This document shows, one piece after another, positions 11,728 to 23,028 of a DNA stretch of 64,000 nucleotides. Below the pieces are notes generated by a model that did no database searches, was not told the origin of the DNA, and was given only the letters and a program-made list of their open reading frames with translations. Within the stretch, counting starts at the first letter, position 1, and every line of letters begins with the position of its first letter. A program made the position numbers and the translations under genes. The stretch covers positions 1,017,002-1,081,001 of the forward strand of contig NC_087393.1 of NCBI RefSeq assembly GCF_963675165.1. The letters are read 5' to 3'. This stretch comes from Halichondria panicea (Eukaryota > Porifera > Demospongiae > Suberitida > Halichondriidae).

Positions 11728-12271
11728 CTCAGGTATATTAAGGACTGGGACCTTCAATTATTGCTGAATCAGCTAAAACGCAGCCACGCCCACGATTTTT
11801 AATATGTTTTGTGTGTAAAAATTTTGTGCAGCTACTGATCTTTTTTAGTTCTAAAAACGGTGTTCTAAACCTTCCTTTTAGCTCTTAATTCTTAGTGTAG
11901 TAGGTAGTTCAAAGGCTTAAGCAGACATATCTGCTGGGAGAGAGCCACTTCTTTGGCCAAAGGTGAGATTTTGCACAAAACTTAGTCTTACAGCTGACAA
12001 TAAGTGACATTTTTATTTTTATAGGCTAATAACTTACTCTAAATAGAACATGATGCTCTCTCCCAGCGGATATGTCTGCTTAAGCCTTTGAACTACCTAC
12101 TACACTAAGAATTAAGAGCTAAAAGGAAGGTTTAGAACACCGTTTTTAGAACTAAAAAAGATCAGTAGCTGCACAAAATTTTTACACACAAAACATATTA
12201 AAAATCGTGGGCGTGGCTGCGTTTTAGCTGATTCAGCAATAATTGAAGGTCCCAGTCCTTATATACCTGAG
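11728..12271. mobile_element. 544-bp foldback element with arms of about 220 bp
   Basis: The two halves are near-perfect inverted copies of about 220 bp around a spacer of about 100 bp (apex about 11945-12060). The ends read CTCAGGTATAT...ATATACCTGAG and are flanked by TA (11726-11727, 12272-12273). The paralogous region upstream of T3 (near 16370) lacks the element, giving an empty site. There is no ORF of note. The TA target suggests Tc1/mariner-type mobilisation. Confidence 0.8.
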
Positions 12272-12273
12272 TA

Positions 12274-12829
12274 TGAATAATTATGTTTCATTTCTCATAG
12301 TGAAACTCTATCACTATATAGTACACCGTGGCAATAATTATATAGACGTAAATGGAAGTAATCACAATGAGTATTATGAAAACGTGTGTATACTTATAAG
12401 AGAGCTTGAAACTCTGGCAATAGTACAGCACGTATACGGTATGCTTCATAATGGGGAGTGTGAAAATGTAGTATATGTCCTAGTCAGGACATGTGTGTGT
12501 CATTATAGGCTGTTAGTAACTGTTGTAACTAAGTACCATATGATGCCTGCCCATGGTTACCACTCATGAATAGATGCACAGTCTGAATCACTTAGCTGTT
12601 GTAGCGGACACATAGATACTAGTGTAGACAGTGCATGTGCATGCTGACTGCCTGAGGCTACATGGGATCTGGCACTGTATTATTATACTGTATATACAGC
12701 TACAAGTACAGCGTGATAATTTATTAACATGACAACATTAATTCTTAAGGACACAATAAATTAACACAAGGTAAAAACCTAGCTATACACATTGATACCT
12801 AATGTCTAGAAAAGTAAAACCTAATCAAA
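12274..12829. other. Intergenic; paralogous to T3 upstream and to m1 3' flanks
   Basis: The first part (to about 12470) matches the region upstream of T3 around 16380-16490 and 16961-17010. The part from about 12620 matches the 3' flanks of m1-A (from about 17785) and m1-B (from about 34780). No gene is supported; the short open frames here lack family support. Confidence 0.4.
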
Positions 12830-14026
12830 CGTCCTGCAATGTCTGAGCTACGGTTTTGATTGTCCTCACCTCGACTTTTTGCATTGTTAGTCTCCGCAAC
12901 AGCTGAGGGATTTCTTTGTAAGTGAATTATCACAACCACTATAGCTATTAAACAACATCAACAGAGCCAGCACCATTGTTTCCTTCCGTTTGAGTCGCTT
13001 GAACTAGATCTACTTCTCCCTGCAGTTCTGATACATGCAATGGATCAACAGTATATGGCGATTCTCACTAGACACTGCTCAAGAGAGTTAATAGCTTTGC
13101 ATGATATCAGGCACTTTGAATGTTCCTTGCGTGACACCATAGCCGTCCTTGTGTATGAATTGGCTGTATAGTGCATATAGTTTACTTGTTCATGATCGAC
13201 TGACGAGTTACTTTTGTTGTCACTTGCTTTGTCTGAGCTAGTACTCTAACCATGCGACGGGAGTGGGGACACCAAAATGGGAACAACATCTCTGTGGGTG
13301 GAGGGGAGGGGTTGAAAACAGATAATGCATTACCAGCTCCACACAAACAAAGACTCTATAGCTAATCTGAACATACCGTAATTGTATCTACTGAATCAGA
13401 ACACACTCCTGCATGACTGATTACATTCAACTGAACTCTATAGACTCCAGTTGAATGCATGGGACACCCTACAAGTTAGCTTGCACTCTCAATGCACTAA
13501 CTTATCTTCGAGAATGGTTGGTCTTTCTTCTCACAGAGTTTCCACAACAACACTAGAAAGAAAAAGAAGGTAAACAAATGTATTCACACACAATTATTGG
13601 ATTGGTAAACTCACCAAAATTACAATGATGACGATAAGAAGAATGGCCACACTCACAACAGAAACAACAACTAAAGTTACATCTGAGGGTGGTAATGAAG
13701 TTGGGATTTGTGGCACACCATGCACATAAATGGTTTGTCTTCCCTATAGAGTAAGTCGTAATAAGTGCATGTGGGGGGATGGAGAAGTTGATATGGACTC
13801 ATAATTGAAGTACACTCACTGGCATCAAAATAAATGACAGCCTCAGGCAATTGTTCCCCTCATTAGTACATGCTGACAAATTGGCTACTGCATGTGTGGC
13901 TATCTGTTGTCAATAAAATAACTGTTCATTTTCAGTAATTACCCAAAGCACAAATGAATCTTCAAGCTCCAAGACAAGCTGCATATGCGGAAATTCACCT
14001 AAGATAAAACTATCATTTTCATTTTC
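12830..14026 (-). pseudogene. Decayed m1-type family-P gene (tail, TM and C-terminal ectodomain)
   Basis: Relics of m1 exons are recognisable in order on the minus strand. Tail exons are at about 13060-12830 (the SQGEDNQNR-like end matches m1-A) and a juxtamembrane exon at about 13570-13510. A transmembrane exon ends at a GTGAGT donor near 13617; its hydrophobic stretch follows 'TLVVVS'. Last comes the CLG-to-DNNC region at about 14020-13800. Frames are broken and the ectodomain is cut at 14026 by the MITE inserted at 14027. The signal exon and most of the ectodomain are missing. Confidence 0.65.
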
Positions 14027-14416
14027 TACGGTGGCTGAGAAGGATCACCTGCCTCCGCCTATACCGCCACAATGAACCACGCACGCGGATGTTCGCTCGC
14101 GGTAAAGACATTAAGCATCATCAGTCTGCACAAGGTGTAAATCAATCATGTCCTGCAGTCTGCATCGATAGCCAAGGAATACTTTGCGTTAATTAGAATC
14201 CAGATATGATTTCTTGACCTTTGACCTTGTGCAGACTGATCTTACAATTTGGTGGCAGCTCTTTGTTTAACTGTGTGCGCTGTGTGTCTCCTACCGCACG
14301 CGCATTGTGTGCCTATTGCCAGCGTTTATATTTAAGCGCGCGGTCAACGGAAACTCCACGCGTGCGGTTCATTGTGGCGGTAGGCGGAGGTGGGTTACCA
14401 TTCTCGGCCACCGTAA
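14027..14416. mobile_element. MITE with TACGGTGGC termini, copy 1 (390 bp)
   Basis: Inverted termini TACGGTGGCTGAGAAGG and the complementary end ...GCCACCGTA are flanked by a 6-bp direct repeat ATTTTC (14021-14026 and 14417-14422). Subterminal GC-rich palindromic stretches surround 'gaaccgcacgcg'-like motifs. It is non-coding; the apparent ORF is a by-product. A 6-bp target duplication with a TAY end would fit the IS3EU superfamily (tentative, from memory). Confidence 0.8.
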
Positions 14417-14559
14417 TTTTCACTTTCATTTTTGTGCAAAAATTAATATGCATACATGTAGCAACGGGATATAACAATTTTGAGCACAGAAATTTTAAAC
14501 AATGTCACTGACTACATAGTCATAAACTTCTACAGATATGAGACGTATCATGCATGGTC

Positions 14560-16268
14560 TTGCTGTTGTGTTAAACTTCTGTGTTCACTTTCAGTATCAT
14601 TCTCTTGAGGGGATTCTTCTTGTTTTGGATTAATACTGATACAAGGAAGAATTTTAATCAAAATTCCTCCCACAACAGACACAAAAACTGATGGAGCAAT
14701 AGGTCCTAGAAAAGCAATTACTCCACGGCTGTTTCTATATTCTTGAATCGTGCAGTGTACTTGTAGACGAAACTAACGAATACTCCAACACCACCAGCAA
14801 CACCAATCAAAAGGAATATAAGCGTAACTAATGCAAGACTAAATCCTATGAGGGATTCCATGCACCTTGCATGTGTACCATCTTTAAACCAGTGGCTAGT
14901 ACCGAAATTAGAGCAAAGAGGCTTGAGAGGTACAAAAGAAACATGCAGAGAGCCAGATTCAACGGGTGCAGCTATTACAGCAAAAGATATAAAAACTGAA
15001 TTGAAGAGAGCGAGCTGAGCAAACAAAGCGATGACTGTTATTGAAGCAATGTGGCATCCATTTTTGAGTACCAAATTTTTTACTATTCTGAGTGTGCATT
15101 CACGTGTGTTCAGTTGCTGGTTCAAATGCATACGGGTCCTCACTCTAATTTCATCTTCACTTATATCATTAGCATTGCCTTGATAAATGTGGGAATAATC
15201 CTTGTATCTACAAAGGCAGTTGACATAGTACCAATCAAGAAAGAAATCTTTGTTGTTCCTTGCAGTTCTGTCCGAAGTAGCTGCAGATTTCTTCTCAAAT
15301 CGTTTAAATGCAAGCATAGCAATAATTGCCCCTATACAATCCATAGTGGGTAAAGCACCGAGAAAACCCTTTAAACAGTCCATTTCTTAAGAACCATTGG
15401 ATATAATTATATATGGCCCGAAAATTGCATGCGTACATTGGTCCAATCAACAGTGCAATGACCACAATCACTGCCCAAACATAATATCTCAAGCGTGACT
15501 CGTCATCATTCATCTTTTTTCTAAACTCACGGTAAAGGCTAATCATTATCAATGGTACTGCAAATGTAACGGATATTTCAAGTGCTCCAAAAGAAGCCCA
15601 CAGAAGGATTATCAAATTTCGAAAAGGACTTACTTCATCAAATATGCAGTAATCACCGAGACCAGTGCCAAACACATACACAGAGTAACCACTCTTGGTA
15701 CTTGATTCAAAGCCATTTTTTGTCACAGCATTTCGATGCTTTGCATATAATAAAAGCTGTAAATAAAATATAGATTAATGAATAACCAAAATATGATACT
15801 TACATTTGCTGTCAGATTATTGAGTAGATGGTGACCTACAGTGAGATTGCTTGGAAGACAAATATTATCAAGGTCACCGCTAACATTTTTAGAGCTGAAG
15901 TTGCAGATTGGATCGAGAGTGATATCAGCAAAGCATAACTCTACCTGGTACATGTTGAGAGCCAAGTATTGGAGGAGCTCGCTTCGAATCAGCAGGTTAA
16001 TGGGAGAGTCCAGCCATCGATACTTCACCGGCTCATTGGAGTCATTGAAATGGTAAGCAACTTGAACCGAAATACTTTGTTGTCGATTAGTCAGAAACAG
16101 AAAGAAGGCTTCGCTCAAATTCACCAAATTTTGTGGCCATTTGAGAAGGGATGACTCTAGGCGATGGTACTCTCTGTCACCAATACATGTCGGATTGTCA
16201 GCGGAGGCTAAAGGAACGCTCACTACCAGCACCACTAATAGAGCTTCAACTAGGCTAACACTCTGCAT
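14560..16268 (-). pseudogene. Family-T gene T3 with several frameshifts
   Basis: Exon 1 (16268-15804) is open and encodes the T ectodomain (155 residues), starting at the ATG matching T1 rather than the upstream ATG at 16280. A 47-bp intron follows, then exon 2 from 15756. Exon 2 starts in frame (LLLYAKHR...KNGF) but shifts near 15385, again near 14950 (an extra 'atgc'-like insertion relative to the T fragment at 59.7 kb), and again near 14745, where T1 reads on into the last helix. Similarity to T1 continues to about 14560. It lacks the T1 minisatellite. At least three independent shifts argue for a pseudogene, although exon 1 could still encode a secreted ectodomain. Confidence 0.7.
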
Positions 16269-16491
16269 TGTTGCTAACAAATATTCTATTCACTGAGTTC
16301 TTTGGCAACTCAAAAGCACATGTTCTATGGAATTATTAATACAGTCACATGTGTTTTGATAAGAAAGCCTCAAGCCTGTGAATATGTTTCATTTCTCATC
16401 TGGCTATATAGACCAGCAGATCAGTACTACTACAGTCTACATAATTATCAATCACAATAATTGTATACGGTATATATTATAGTGTGAAAAA
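16269..16491 (-). other. T3 upstream region
   Basis: Paralogous to the T1 upstream region but without the 544-bp foldback element. It gives the unoccupied site for that insertion near 16372. Confidence 0.45.
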
Positions 16492-16960
16492 TACGGTGGC
16501 CGAGAAGGGTCACCGGCCTCCGCCTACTGCCACAATGAACAGCGCGCGCAGATGTTTTGTTAACCGTGCGCACTTAATTCTCAACGCTTGCGGTAAATAC
16601 ATTAAGCGCGCGCGGTTGTTCCTGATGTCCGCGCGCGGTAGGAGACACACAGCACGTACAGTTAAACAAAGAACCACCAACAAATTTTCTCATCAGTTTG
16701 CACAAGGTCAAAGGTCAATCAATCATGTCCTGCAGTCTGTATCGATAGCAATACCTTGCGTTAATTGGAATCCAGATATGATTTAGTGACCATTGACCTT
16801 GTGCAGACTGATCTCAATTTGGTGGCGACTCTTAATTTGTTTAACTGTGTGCACTGTGTCAACAGTGTTTATATTTAAGCACGCGTGGCCAACAGGAACT
16901 CCGCACGCGCAGTTCATTGTGGCGGTAGGCCGAGGCGGGTGACCCTTCTCGGCCACCATA
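16492..16960. mobile_element. MITE with TACGGTGGC termini, copy 2 (469 bp)
   Basis: Same family as 14027-14416: TACGGTGGCCGAGAAGGGTC at one end and its complement ending GGCCACCATA at the other. It is flanked by the 6-bp repeat GAAAAA (16486-16491 and 16961-16966). The paralogous DNA near 12460 ('agtgtgaaaatgta') is uninterrupted, supporting insertion here. Confidence 0.8.
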
Positions 16961-17963
16961 GAAAAATGTGCATAAGAGAGATTATCATTGAAACTCTGGA
17001 AATAGTAGAGTAAGTAACCAATTTTCGCCAGACACCTATAATCGGCGGCTATTGCATGAAGCAACGATGATTTTGCACAAAACTAACTACATGGACCTAC
17101 AGATGGGTAAGAAAGTAACAGCTCCCAAAATTTTGGAAAGAATAACTTGGTTGCATACGGAATGGTGGTCATGAGAAGTGAGCTGCCGAATGTGTCAATT
17201 GTCGTCAGTCAGATATCTATTTCCGTCTTTGCACGCTTACTAAGCACTGAAACTACCAGCACTAAACAATACTTCTTAGCACAACTCTAACTAGTGAGCA
17301 CTACTTGCAGGCAAAGCAGCGTTAACTGCAGATTGAGTCCCACCCAGCTAGAGCTGACGAAAAAAATTTGCAAAAAATAATGCTGATTCAGCAACAATTG
17401 TGCACATTCAGCAATAATTAAACTGGGATTAACCTCGATTCCAAGCATGTTTGTGTACCGAGTAGCATGATTATAATAAACTAGAGCCCTGAAGTACTAC
17501 CTCGGCAGTTTTATATTTTGCAACCAGAGTGTTATAATTATATTATAAACATGGAAACCTAGCAGCAACTGAACTATACATTTGTATGTATACAGATGAC
17601 AATCTGATGTGAACGCTATAGGCCTTGAAATAGCTGTAAACGCAGTGCCATGGCATCCAGTGGTGATCTGACTCAGTATCACACACATACTATAACCCGT
17701 ATTTTCCCCCTTCCAGTCTATAGCAAAAAATTGGCCTGGGACCGAGGCTAGTATACATCCAGCTGTGTACAAGACAGTAGTGCATGCTGAGTGCCTGAGG
17801 CTAAGCAGAGGGAATAAACTGTATGGGCATATTAATGTTATATTGAATGAATTGAATAATGTATACACACGGAGAAAAGTAAGTAAAAACTTACACACAA
17901 ATGTCTAAAAAGCAGAAAACATATAACCTAGCTAAGTTCACACTCGAAGAGATATGTGGTTAA
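16961..17963. other. Intergenic interval before block A
   Basis: No gene was recognised. Bases 17370-17430 contain a degraded piece resembling the 544-bp foldback element terminus ('gctgattcagcaa...attaaactggga'). From about 17785 the sequence matches the 3' flank of m1-B (from about 34780), so block A's duplicated region starts by then. Confidence 0.4.
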
Positions 17964-20223
17964 CTAACGAGTCTGTCGTGCAATGTCTGAGCTACGATTT
18001 TGATTGTCCTCACCTTGACTTTTTGCATTGTTAATCTTCGCAACAGCTAAGGGATCAAAATTTTCTCGTGGGTGGGAGTTAGAACAGACCCCAACAACAT
18101 CAGAGCCAGCACCATTGTGTTCTTGCACTTGAATCGGTGGAACTAGATCTTCTACTGCTTCCACATCAGATACATTTCTGTTGGGGGGGGGGGGGGAGTG
18201 AAAACAAATAATATATACACTAATGGCTGTACACTTCACAAGGGCGTAGCAAGCAAGTTTAGAGTGCGGAGAAAACAAGCTGGGGCTTACATTGTGCCCG
18301 AAATGTTGGGCAAGAAACCATACCCCTAATTATACCACACCTCTATTTATGACTTGTACACACCGAAATTAATGGCAAGGCCCCCGATTTTAATATTGAT
18401 GACCATTACCAGCTATACACAATTTTCAATAAGGACGACCATTTAATACCCAAAAGCGATCTGGCCAAAAATGGAGCAGCCTGACCACTTCCCACTTCCC
18501 ACGGCCTTGCTTCCCACAAGCAAGAACCTAAATCTGAATGCAGCATTGAAAAGGCTATCTAAACTGAATTATACTCTAGACCCTAGTATAATGCATGGGA
18601 CCCTAGCTTGCACTGTCAACACTAACTTACCTTCGAAAAGGGTTGCAGGAACACTTACAGTATTTCATGGCAACACTACAGAAAAAGAAGGTAAACAAAA
18701 CTATTCAAACGCAATTGGTGAACTCACCAAATTATTATAATGATGACGATGATGACGAAGAGAAGAATGCCCACACCCACAACAGAAACAACAATAACCA
18801 AAGTCGACGAAACCTCTGCCTCCGCCGTCGGTACTTCATTGGCACATGAACAGTTATCTACCTTCTCCCCTAGGGTAAGTCGTAACAAGTCAGGGGTGCC
18901 GGACATGTTGACTGTTCTGTGTCCACACGAGCTGGTGATATTTGTAATATGGACTTGATTCGTTTCATAGTTGAAGTACGCTCCACTAGTTTTGCTGACA
19001 TCAAATGATGGCCTCAAGCAATTGTTATCCTCATTAGTACATGCTGATAAGTTGGTTATTATGTGGTTTTCGGTTGTCAAAGAAACACTAAGTAACTGTC
19101 TGCTTTCAGTCAATGCCCAGAACACAAACGAATCTTCAGCTCCTAGACAAGCTGCATACTTGATATTATCAGGGAGTTCACCAACAAAAGATTGTTGAGT
19201 GCTGTTGCCGAACATAATTTGTCTCTTATTTTCAACGCGGACATATTGGTTCAACCCAGGACAGGGATAGCGAGAGTAGGTGTTGTGTGTGGGGATGCTA
19301 GAATCAGCCAGGACAGTCCAACTATCATTGTTCTGAGTACAGTAGATAGAAACGTCATTTTCAGTGACATCTATTTGATTAGTATGCGTGCAGTTGTCTA
19401 TATGTATATTTTCTGGAAGAAGCGATGAAGACGCATCGGCATCAGTTACTTTCAAGTCATCAATGTCAGTAAAAAATATATGATAGGTTAAACGATGGAA
19501 TGCGCATACAGCTTCGGACAAAGCGCTTGAGCTTCTAAGAAAATATTCTTCAGAGGATCGTACAATAATCCGCTCTTTCAATTTGAACTCTACAAATAAC
19601 AGCAATCCGTTAGTCTCACCCGATAGTTCGACACACATAATCACAATACGATTGTACTCAGAATTCAGAAATGCTTTTACCGGATTACAATTTCTGTCCA
19701 CCGTGTGGAAAGTGTAAAGAGGGAGTTCACCAACCTGATAAGTAATCATGACAAACCCTCCTTGTGACGGGACAAAAACGATTACTTCCGACTCCATTTC
19801 AATTAGTAGGACATCGCATAATTTGTAGTTCTCGCCGCACTGGGTTGGCAAAAAGCGATTAGGAATTTCAAGTGTGAAGTTTTTGGGCTTGGAGGTTGAG
19901 AGGTATAGTAGAGTCCCTGCGTCTGTTGAGGTAGCTGCCACAAGGTATTGTCTCCTGCAGATTCCTGGGAGGGTTGACAAGGTGTAGTACGTGTATCGTC
20001 AACATCTTGCGGTTTCAACAGAATTGAAACATGATGACATAATGTGGTTTACAAGATTATATGAACATGTACACAGTCTAGTTTTTATATTGCATTCTAG
20101 GTATTGTTAATGTTAAAATAGATTCATTGGTACATGGTTACCATTGTGGGATTCCCCAAGGGCAGCAGTGGTAAATCTAGTTAGGAGGAGGAGCCCCAAC
20201 ACTGGGAATGTTATTGCAGCCAT
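17964..20223 (-). CDS. Family-P receptor m1-A (4 exons, 525 aa)
   Basis: Exons 20223-20142, 19964-18728, 18675-18631 and 18177-17964 sum to 1578 nt, in frame throughout. The signal peptide exon (phase 1) is followed by an ectodomain with strand-like repeats, a CLG motif at residue 300, DNNC after it, and several N-glycosylation sites. The transmembrane helix is at about 416-439; the phase-2 junction follows immediately. The juxtamembrane exon is Cys-rich (KYCKCSC), possibly palmitoylated. The tail is about 70 residues, polar and acidic then basic. Unlike m1-B and m1-C it has no Leu-Pro-Ser/Thr stalk. It is the only intact m1 of the three blocks. Its acceptor before the last exon has a run of 14 C on the coding strand. 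Function is unknown. Confidence 0.8.
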
Positions 20224-20505
20224 CACAAAGCGCTACGTGTTAATAGACTAACTGTTAACAGGCTTTCTCAGATCAATCTCTCTTAAAATGGCCACATGTA
20301 TAAATAGTTCAAAATAAAGCGCAGCTAGCTATATCACAGGATGTGGTAATAATAATTATATCAGGAATGCACATTAGTTGAGTAGAACACACACTCAACA
20401 AACACAACACACTAGCACTAGGGCCTACTGGTCCAATTGTTCTGTTATTGCAAGCAGCACACATGAATAGTGCATAAGTTTAGGGTGATCATTTAGCTTG
20501 CAAGT
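20224..20505. other. Short intergenic region between m1-A and m2-A
   Basis: It lies between the m1-A start and the m2-A stop, both minus strand, so it should hold the m1-A promoter and m2-A 3' UTR. It is nearly identical in blocks B and C. No strict kappaB site was seen. Confidence 0.35.
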
Positions 20506-22789
20506 TCAGTAATCTTTCAGCAATGGCATGTTATCATCGGCTTTGCCGAGACTTGAGTGGCTGCTTTCAGATTCAGAGTGATTCTCCCACTTTCCTTGAT
20601 CATTATCAGTATCGCCCAGCTGCAGTTTGGGCATTTCCAACCACTCTCCATGATCTGGATTTCCTTTTATGTAGTTAGTTGCTGCATTTGTCCCCTTGGT
20701 GATTAGTCCGAGAGAGGATGGAGCTGGTAAGATGTCCCCTATATGATGGACTTCCCTCATTGTGTGTGAGTCACTGTCTGTGTTCCCAACTTGCTCCTGT
20801 GTTGCGGTTGTGTTAGTAGCCACAATCGGGGATGTGTTTGTTGGATTATCGTTGTTTACTTGCACTTGCACACTCGGTCTATTTAACAGCAGGGGGTGGA
20901 CGACCTTGACACTGTGGGTGTGTGTGTGTGTGTATGTGAGTTCAATAGTGCAAAATTTAATAGTATGAATATTAATTTTATCAGGAGTTTCATGGCATTC
21001 ATGCACTCCTGATTTTTTTTATACAGTGCAAATGAAAATCATTGATTCTAAGAATACTTCCTACCTTTACAAAAATGCAAACGATATTGTACCTTGCAAG
21101 TGTTTGTTGACTGTTGTGAGAAGTTGCTATAACGACCACCTCTGTAAAAAAGTTCACATACGTAAAGCTAAGGAATGAGCACTGATTATTGATTACCACT
21201 TTCTTTATCTGTTTGTTCTGTTGGGCTGAAGAAAGAGGAAAGAGGAAACATAGTAACATAATTTATAAATTGCATCAATTAACTCACTAATTCGGCCGTT
21301 TCCGCTTGTAACGGATGTGACCAACGATTAAACCAACAACAACCATAACAACCAGAACAACTATTAATACTGCTGACACGGCTCCAGCTATAGCTCCTGA
21401 GAAGTCCTGAGAGTCATCATCAGCAAAAGAGATAACACTTGGAGTTTCGTTGCGAGCTATGAGCATGCAGTCCAAGGCAACATTGTTAACAAACTTGAAC
21501 AGAGCTGGCGTGTAGTGTTGCACTGCAATCACACTAGATAAGTCATTTTCAACATCCAAAATGTGCAGATTTTTATCAGTTTCACTGTTCTCACGAATCA
21601 CCAAATATTGATTATTGATGACGTCAATTGACAGACATCCAGGGTTAGTACAAGAAGTTTTCAGAACTTGAGTATGACTAAAAGTTTCCATATTGATAAT
21701 GTACACATTACTTAAATCACTGTAGGCAAACATCGTTGGTTTTTTTGCAGCTCCAAAACATACACCGTCTGAAAAACTATTTCCAAGTAGATTAGTGTTG
21801 CCAACAAGATCGTTAATGCTATATCGCATGTAGTTCGCAGCTGAGAACACTATCAATTCAATACTGGTATTAGGACAGACATAAGGTACGCCATCTGCTT
21901 CATTCCAATACTGAAAGTCCCAATCTTCATACTGTATGCTGTAATAGACATTCACAAGGTCGCAGTACGCCAACAGTCGTGAGTTTCCAATATACTGCAG
22001 ACTTCGGACATGCGTGCAGTTGTATCCAACGTTGCCATACTCATCCCCTCCAAATGCAACTATGTCGAATACATACATTGAGTTTCCAACAGAAAAAAAT
22101 ATCATTTTGATGACAAGTCCTTCATTGACATAGATTGGATTAGACAGTGTTATTTGCATGTCCTCATCAGGAGTGTGAAATTTCGCAATAGGAGCAGAAG
22201 AAAGAGTAGTTTCTTGCAGTACAGTCTTGTTTAGGAAGATTCTATGCAGCGAGATGTAGTTTCGTGTTGTGTCTGCACATACTAGATAGTAATCATAGGC
22301 AATTTCGAATGCTTTGATCGGGCTGCAGCTGTACTGTTCTTGACCTGATCTTGTGCTCAACAAATATTCCTTTCCAAACTTTACGGATAGCCCTGTTTGC
22401 ACGACCTCCTTTATCAGCAGGCCATCTTCGAACGGTACAAAAATGAGGTATTGAATAAATGTCTTCTGTTGAGTTGTCAAAATTAGTGGATCCTTGCAGC
22501 GAAAAAAATTGTCTCCACATGCGCTAGAAAATTGTCCCTGCAAAGTTGCTTGCATGTGACTTTGAGCTTCGGATGAAGTGTACGGGAGATTGTTATCGAA
22601 GATTAAGGAGAGACCAACGCCACCAGTTTCCTGTGAGACTGCAAAAAGAAAGTCCTGGCTGCAAACTGGGACATCCCCTGTATTGACAAGACGAGTGAAT
22701 ATCGGTACACCTAGCCAGTAAGAAAAATCTTTACCTTTGGCCTGAAAGTTAGTGACCACAATAAGGAGTAGTATTGTGAAGATAGCCAT
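20506..22789 (-). CDS. Family-P receptor m2-A (5 exons, 642 aa)
   Basis: Exons 22789-22735, 22677-21288, 21225-21197, 21141-21093 and 20911-20506 sum to 1929 nt, in frame. The start is the ATG giving a compact signal peptide (MAIFTILLLIVV...); the longer reading from 22972 lacks one. The 57-bp first intron can be read through but has a clear acceptor at 22678. The ectodomain has CFG at residue 325, then C-x(4)-C. The transmembrane helix is at about 446-470 and ends in a basic RYKRKR stop. The tail is about 160 residues, Ser/Thr/Asn-rich with an acidic Ser cluster, ending in DNMPLLKDY; DxxxLL fits an acidic-dileucine sorting signal. It is divergent from p-A (239 bp between starts). Confidence 0.85.
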
Positions 22790-23028
22790 GTCTAAGTACA
22801 GCCTATTAATTAATAGGACATTAATAAATGTCACTGTCACCGGCTCTGAGCTCATGCAATTAATAGTGAGGTTGAAACTGTACACAGCAGTATGAATACA
22901 GTCATCAGTGTGGTCGTTTTGGGGGCTCCCCGGGGAAAGCCCCAAACCACTACATTTATAAGTACACAGCACTTGTGTATTTTATCCAGTTACGGTTACA
23001 TTCCAAGTGCCACAGCTCAGTACCAGGA
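22790..23028. promoter_or_regulatory. Bidirectional promoter m2-A / p-A with kappaB-like palindrome
   Basis: Only 239 bp separate the two start codons. GGGGGCTCCCC at 22921-22931 contains two overlapping matches to GGGRNNYYCC and lies within a larger GC-rich imperfect palindrome (to about 22945) that stands out from AT-rich surroundings. Conserved in block B and replaced by other kappaB-type matches in block C. Promoter role is inferred. Confidence 0.5.

Noticed and set aside
12243-12569. 108-codon plus-strand frame
   Set aside because: Begins in the foldback element arm and continues into T-upstream DNA; not conserved in the paralogous region near 16.4-17.0 kb.
14221-14511. 96-codon frame
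   Set aside because: Lies within the MITE at 14027-14416; the other copy has a different frame structure.
22790-22972. N-terminal extension of m2-A from 22972
   Set aside because: It extends through the divergent promoter, lacks a signal peptide at its start, and m2-B and m2-C do not conserve it.
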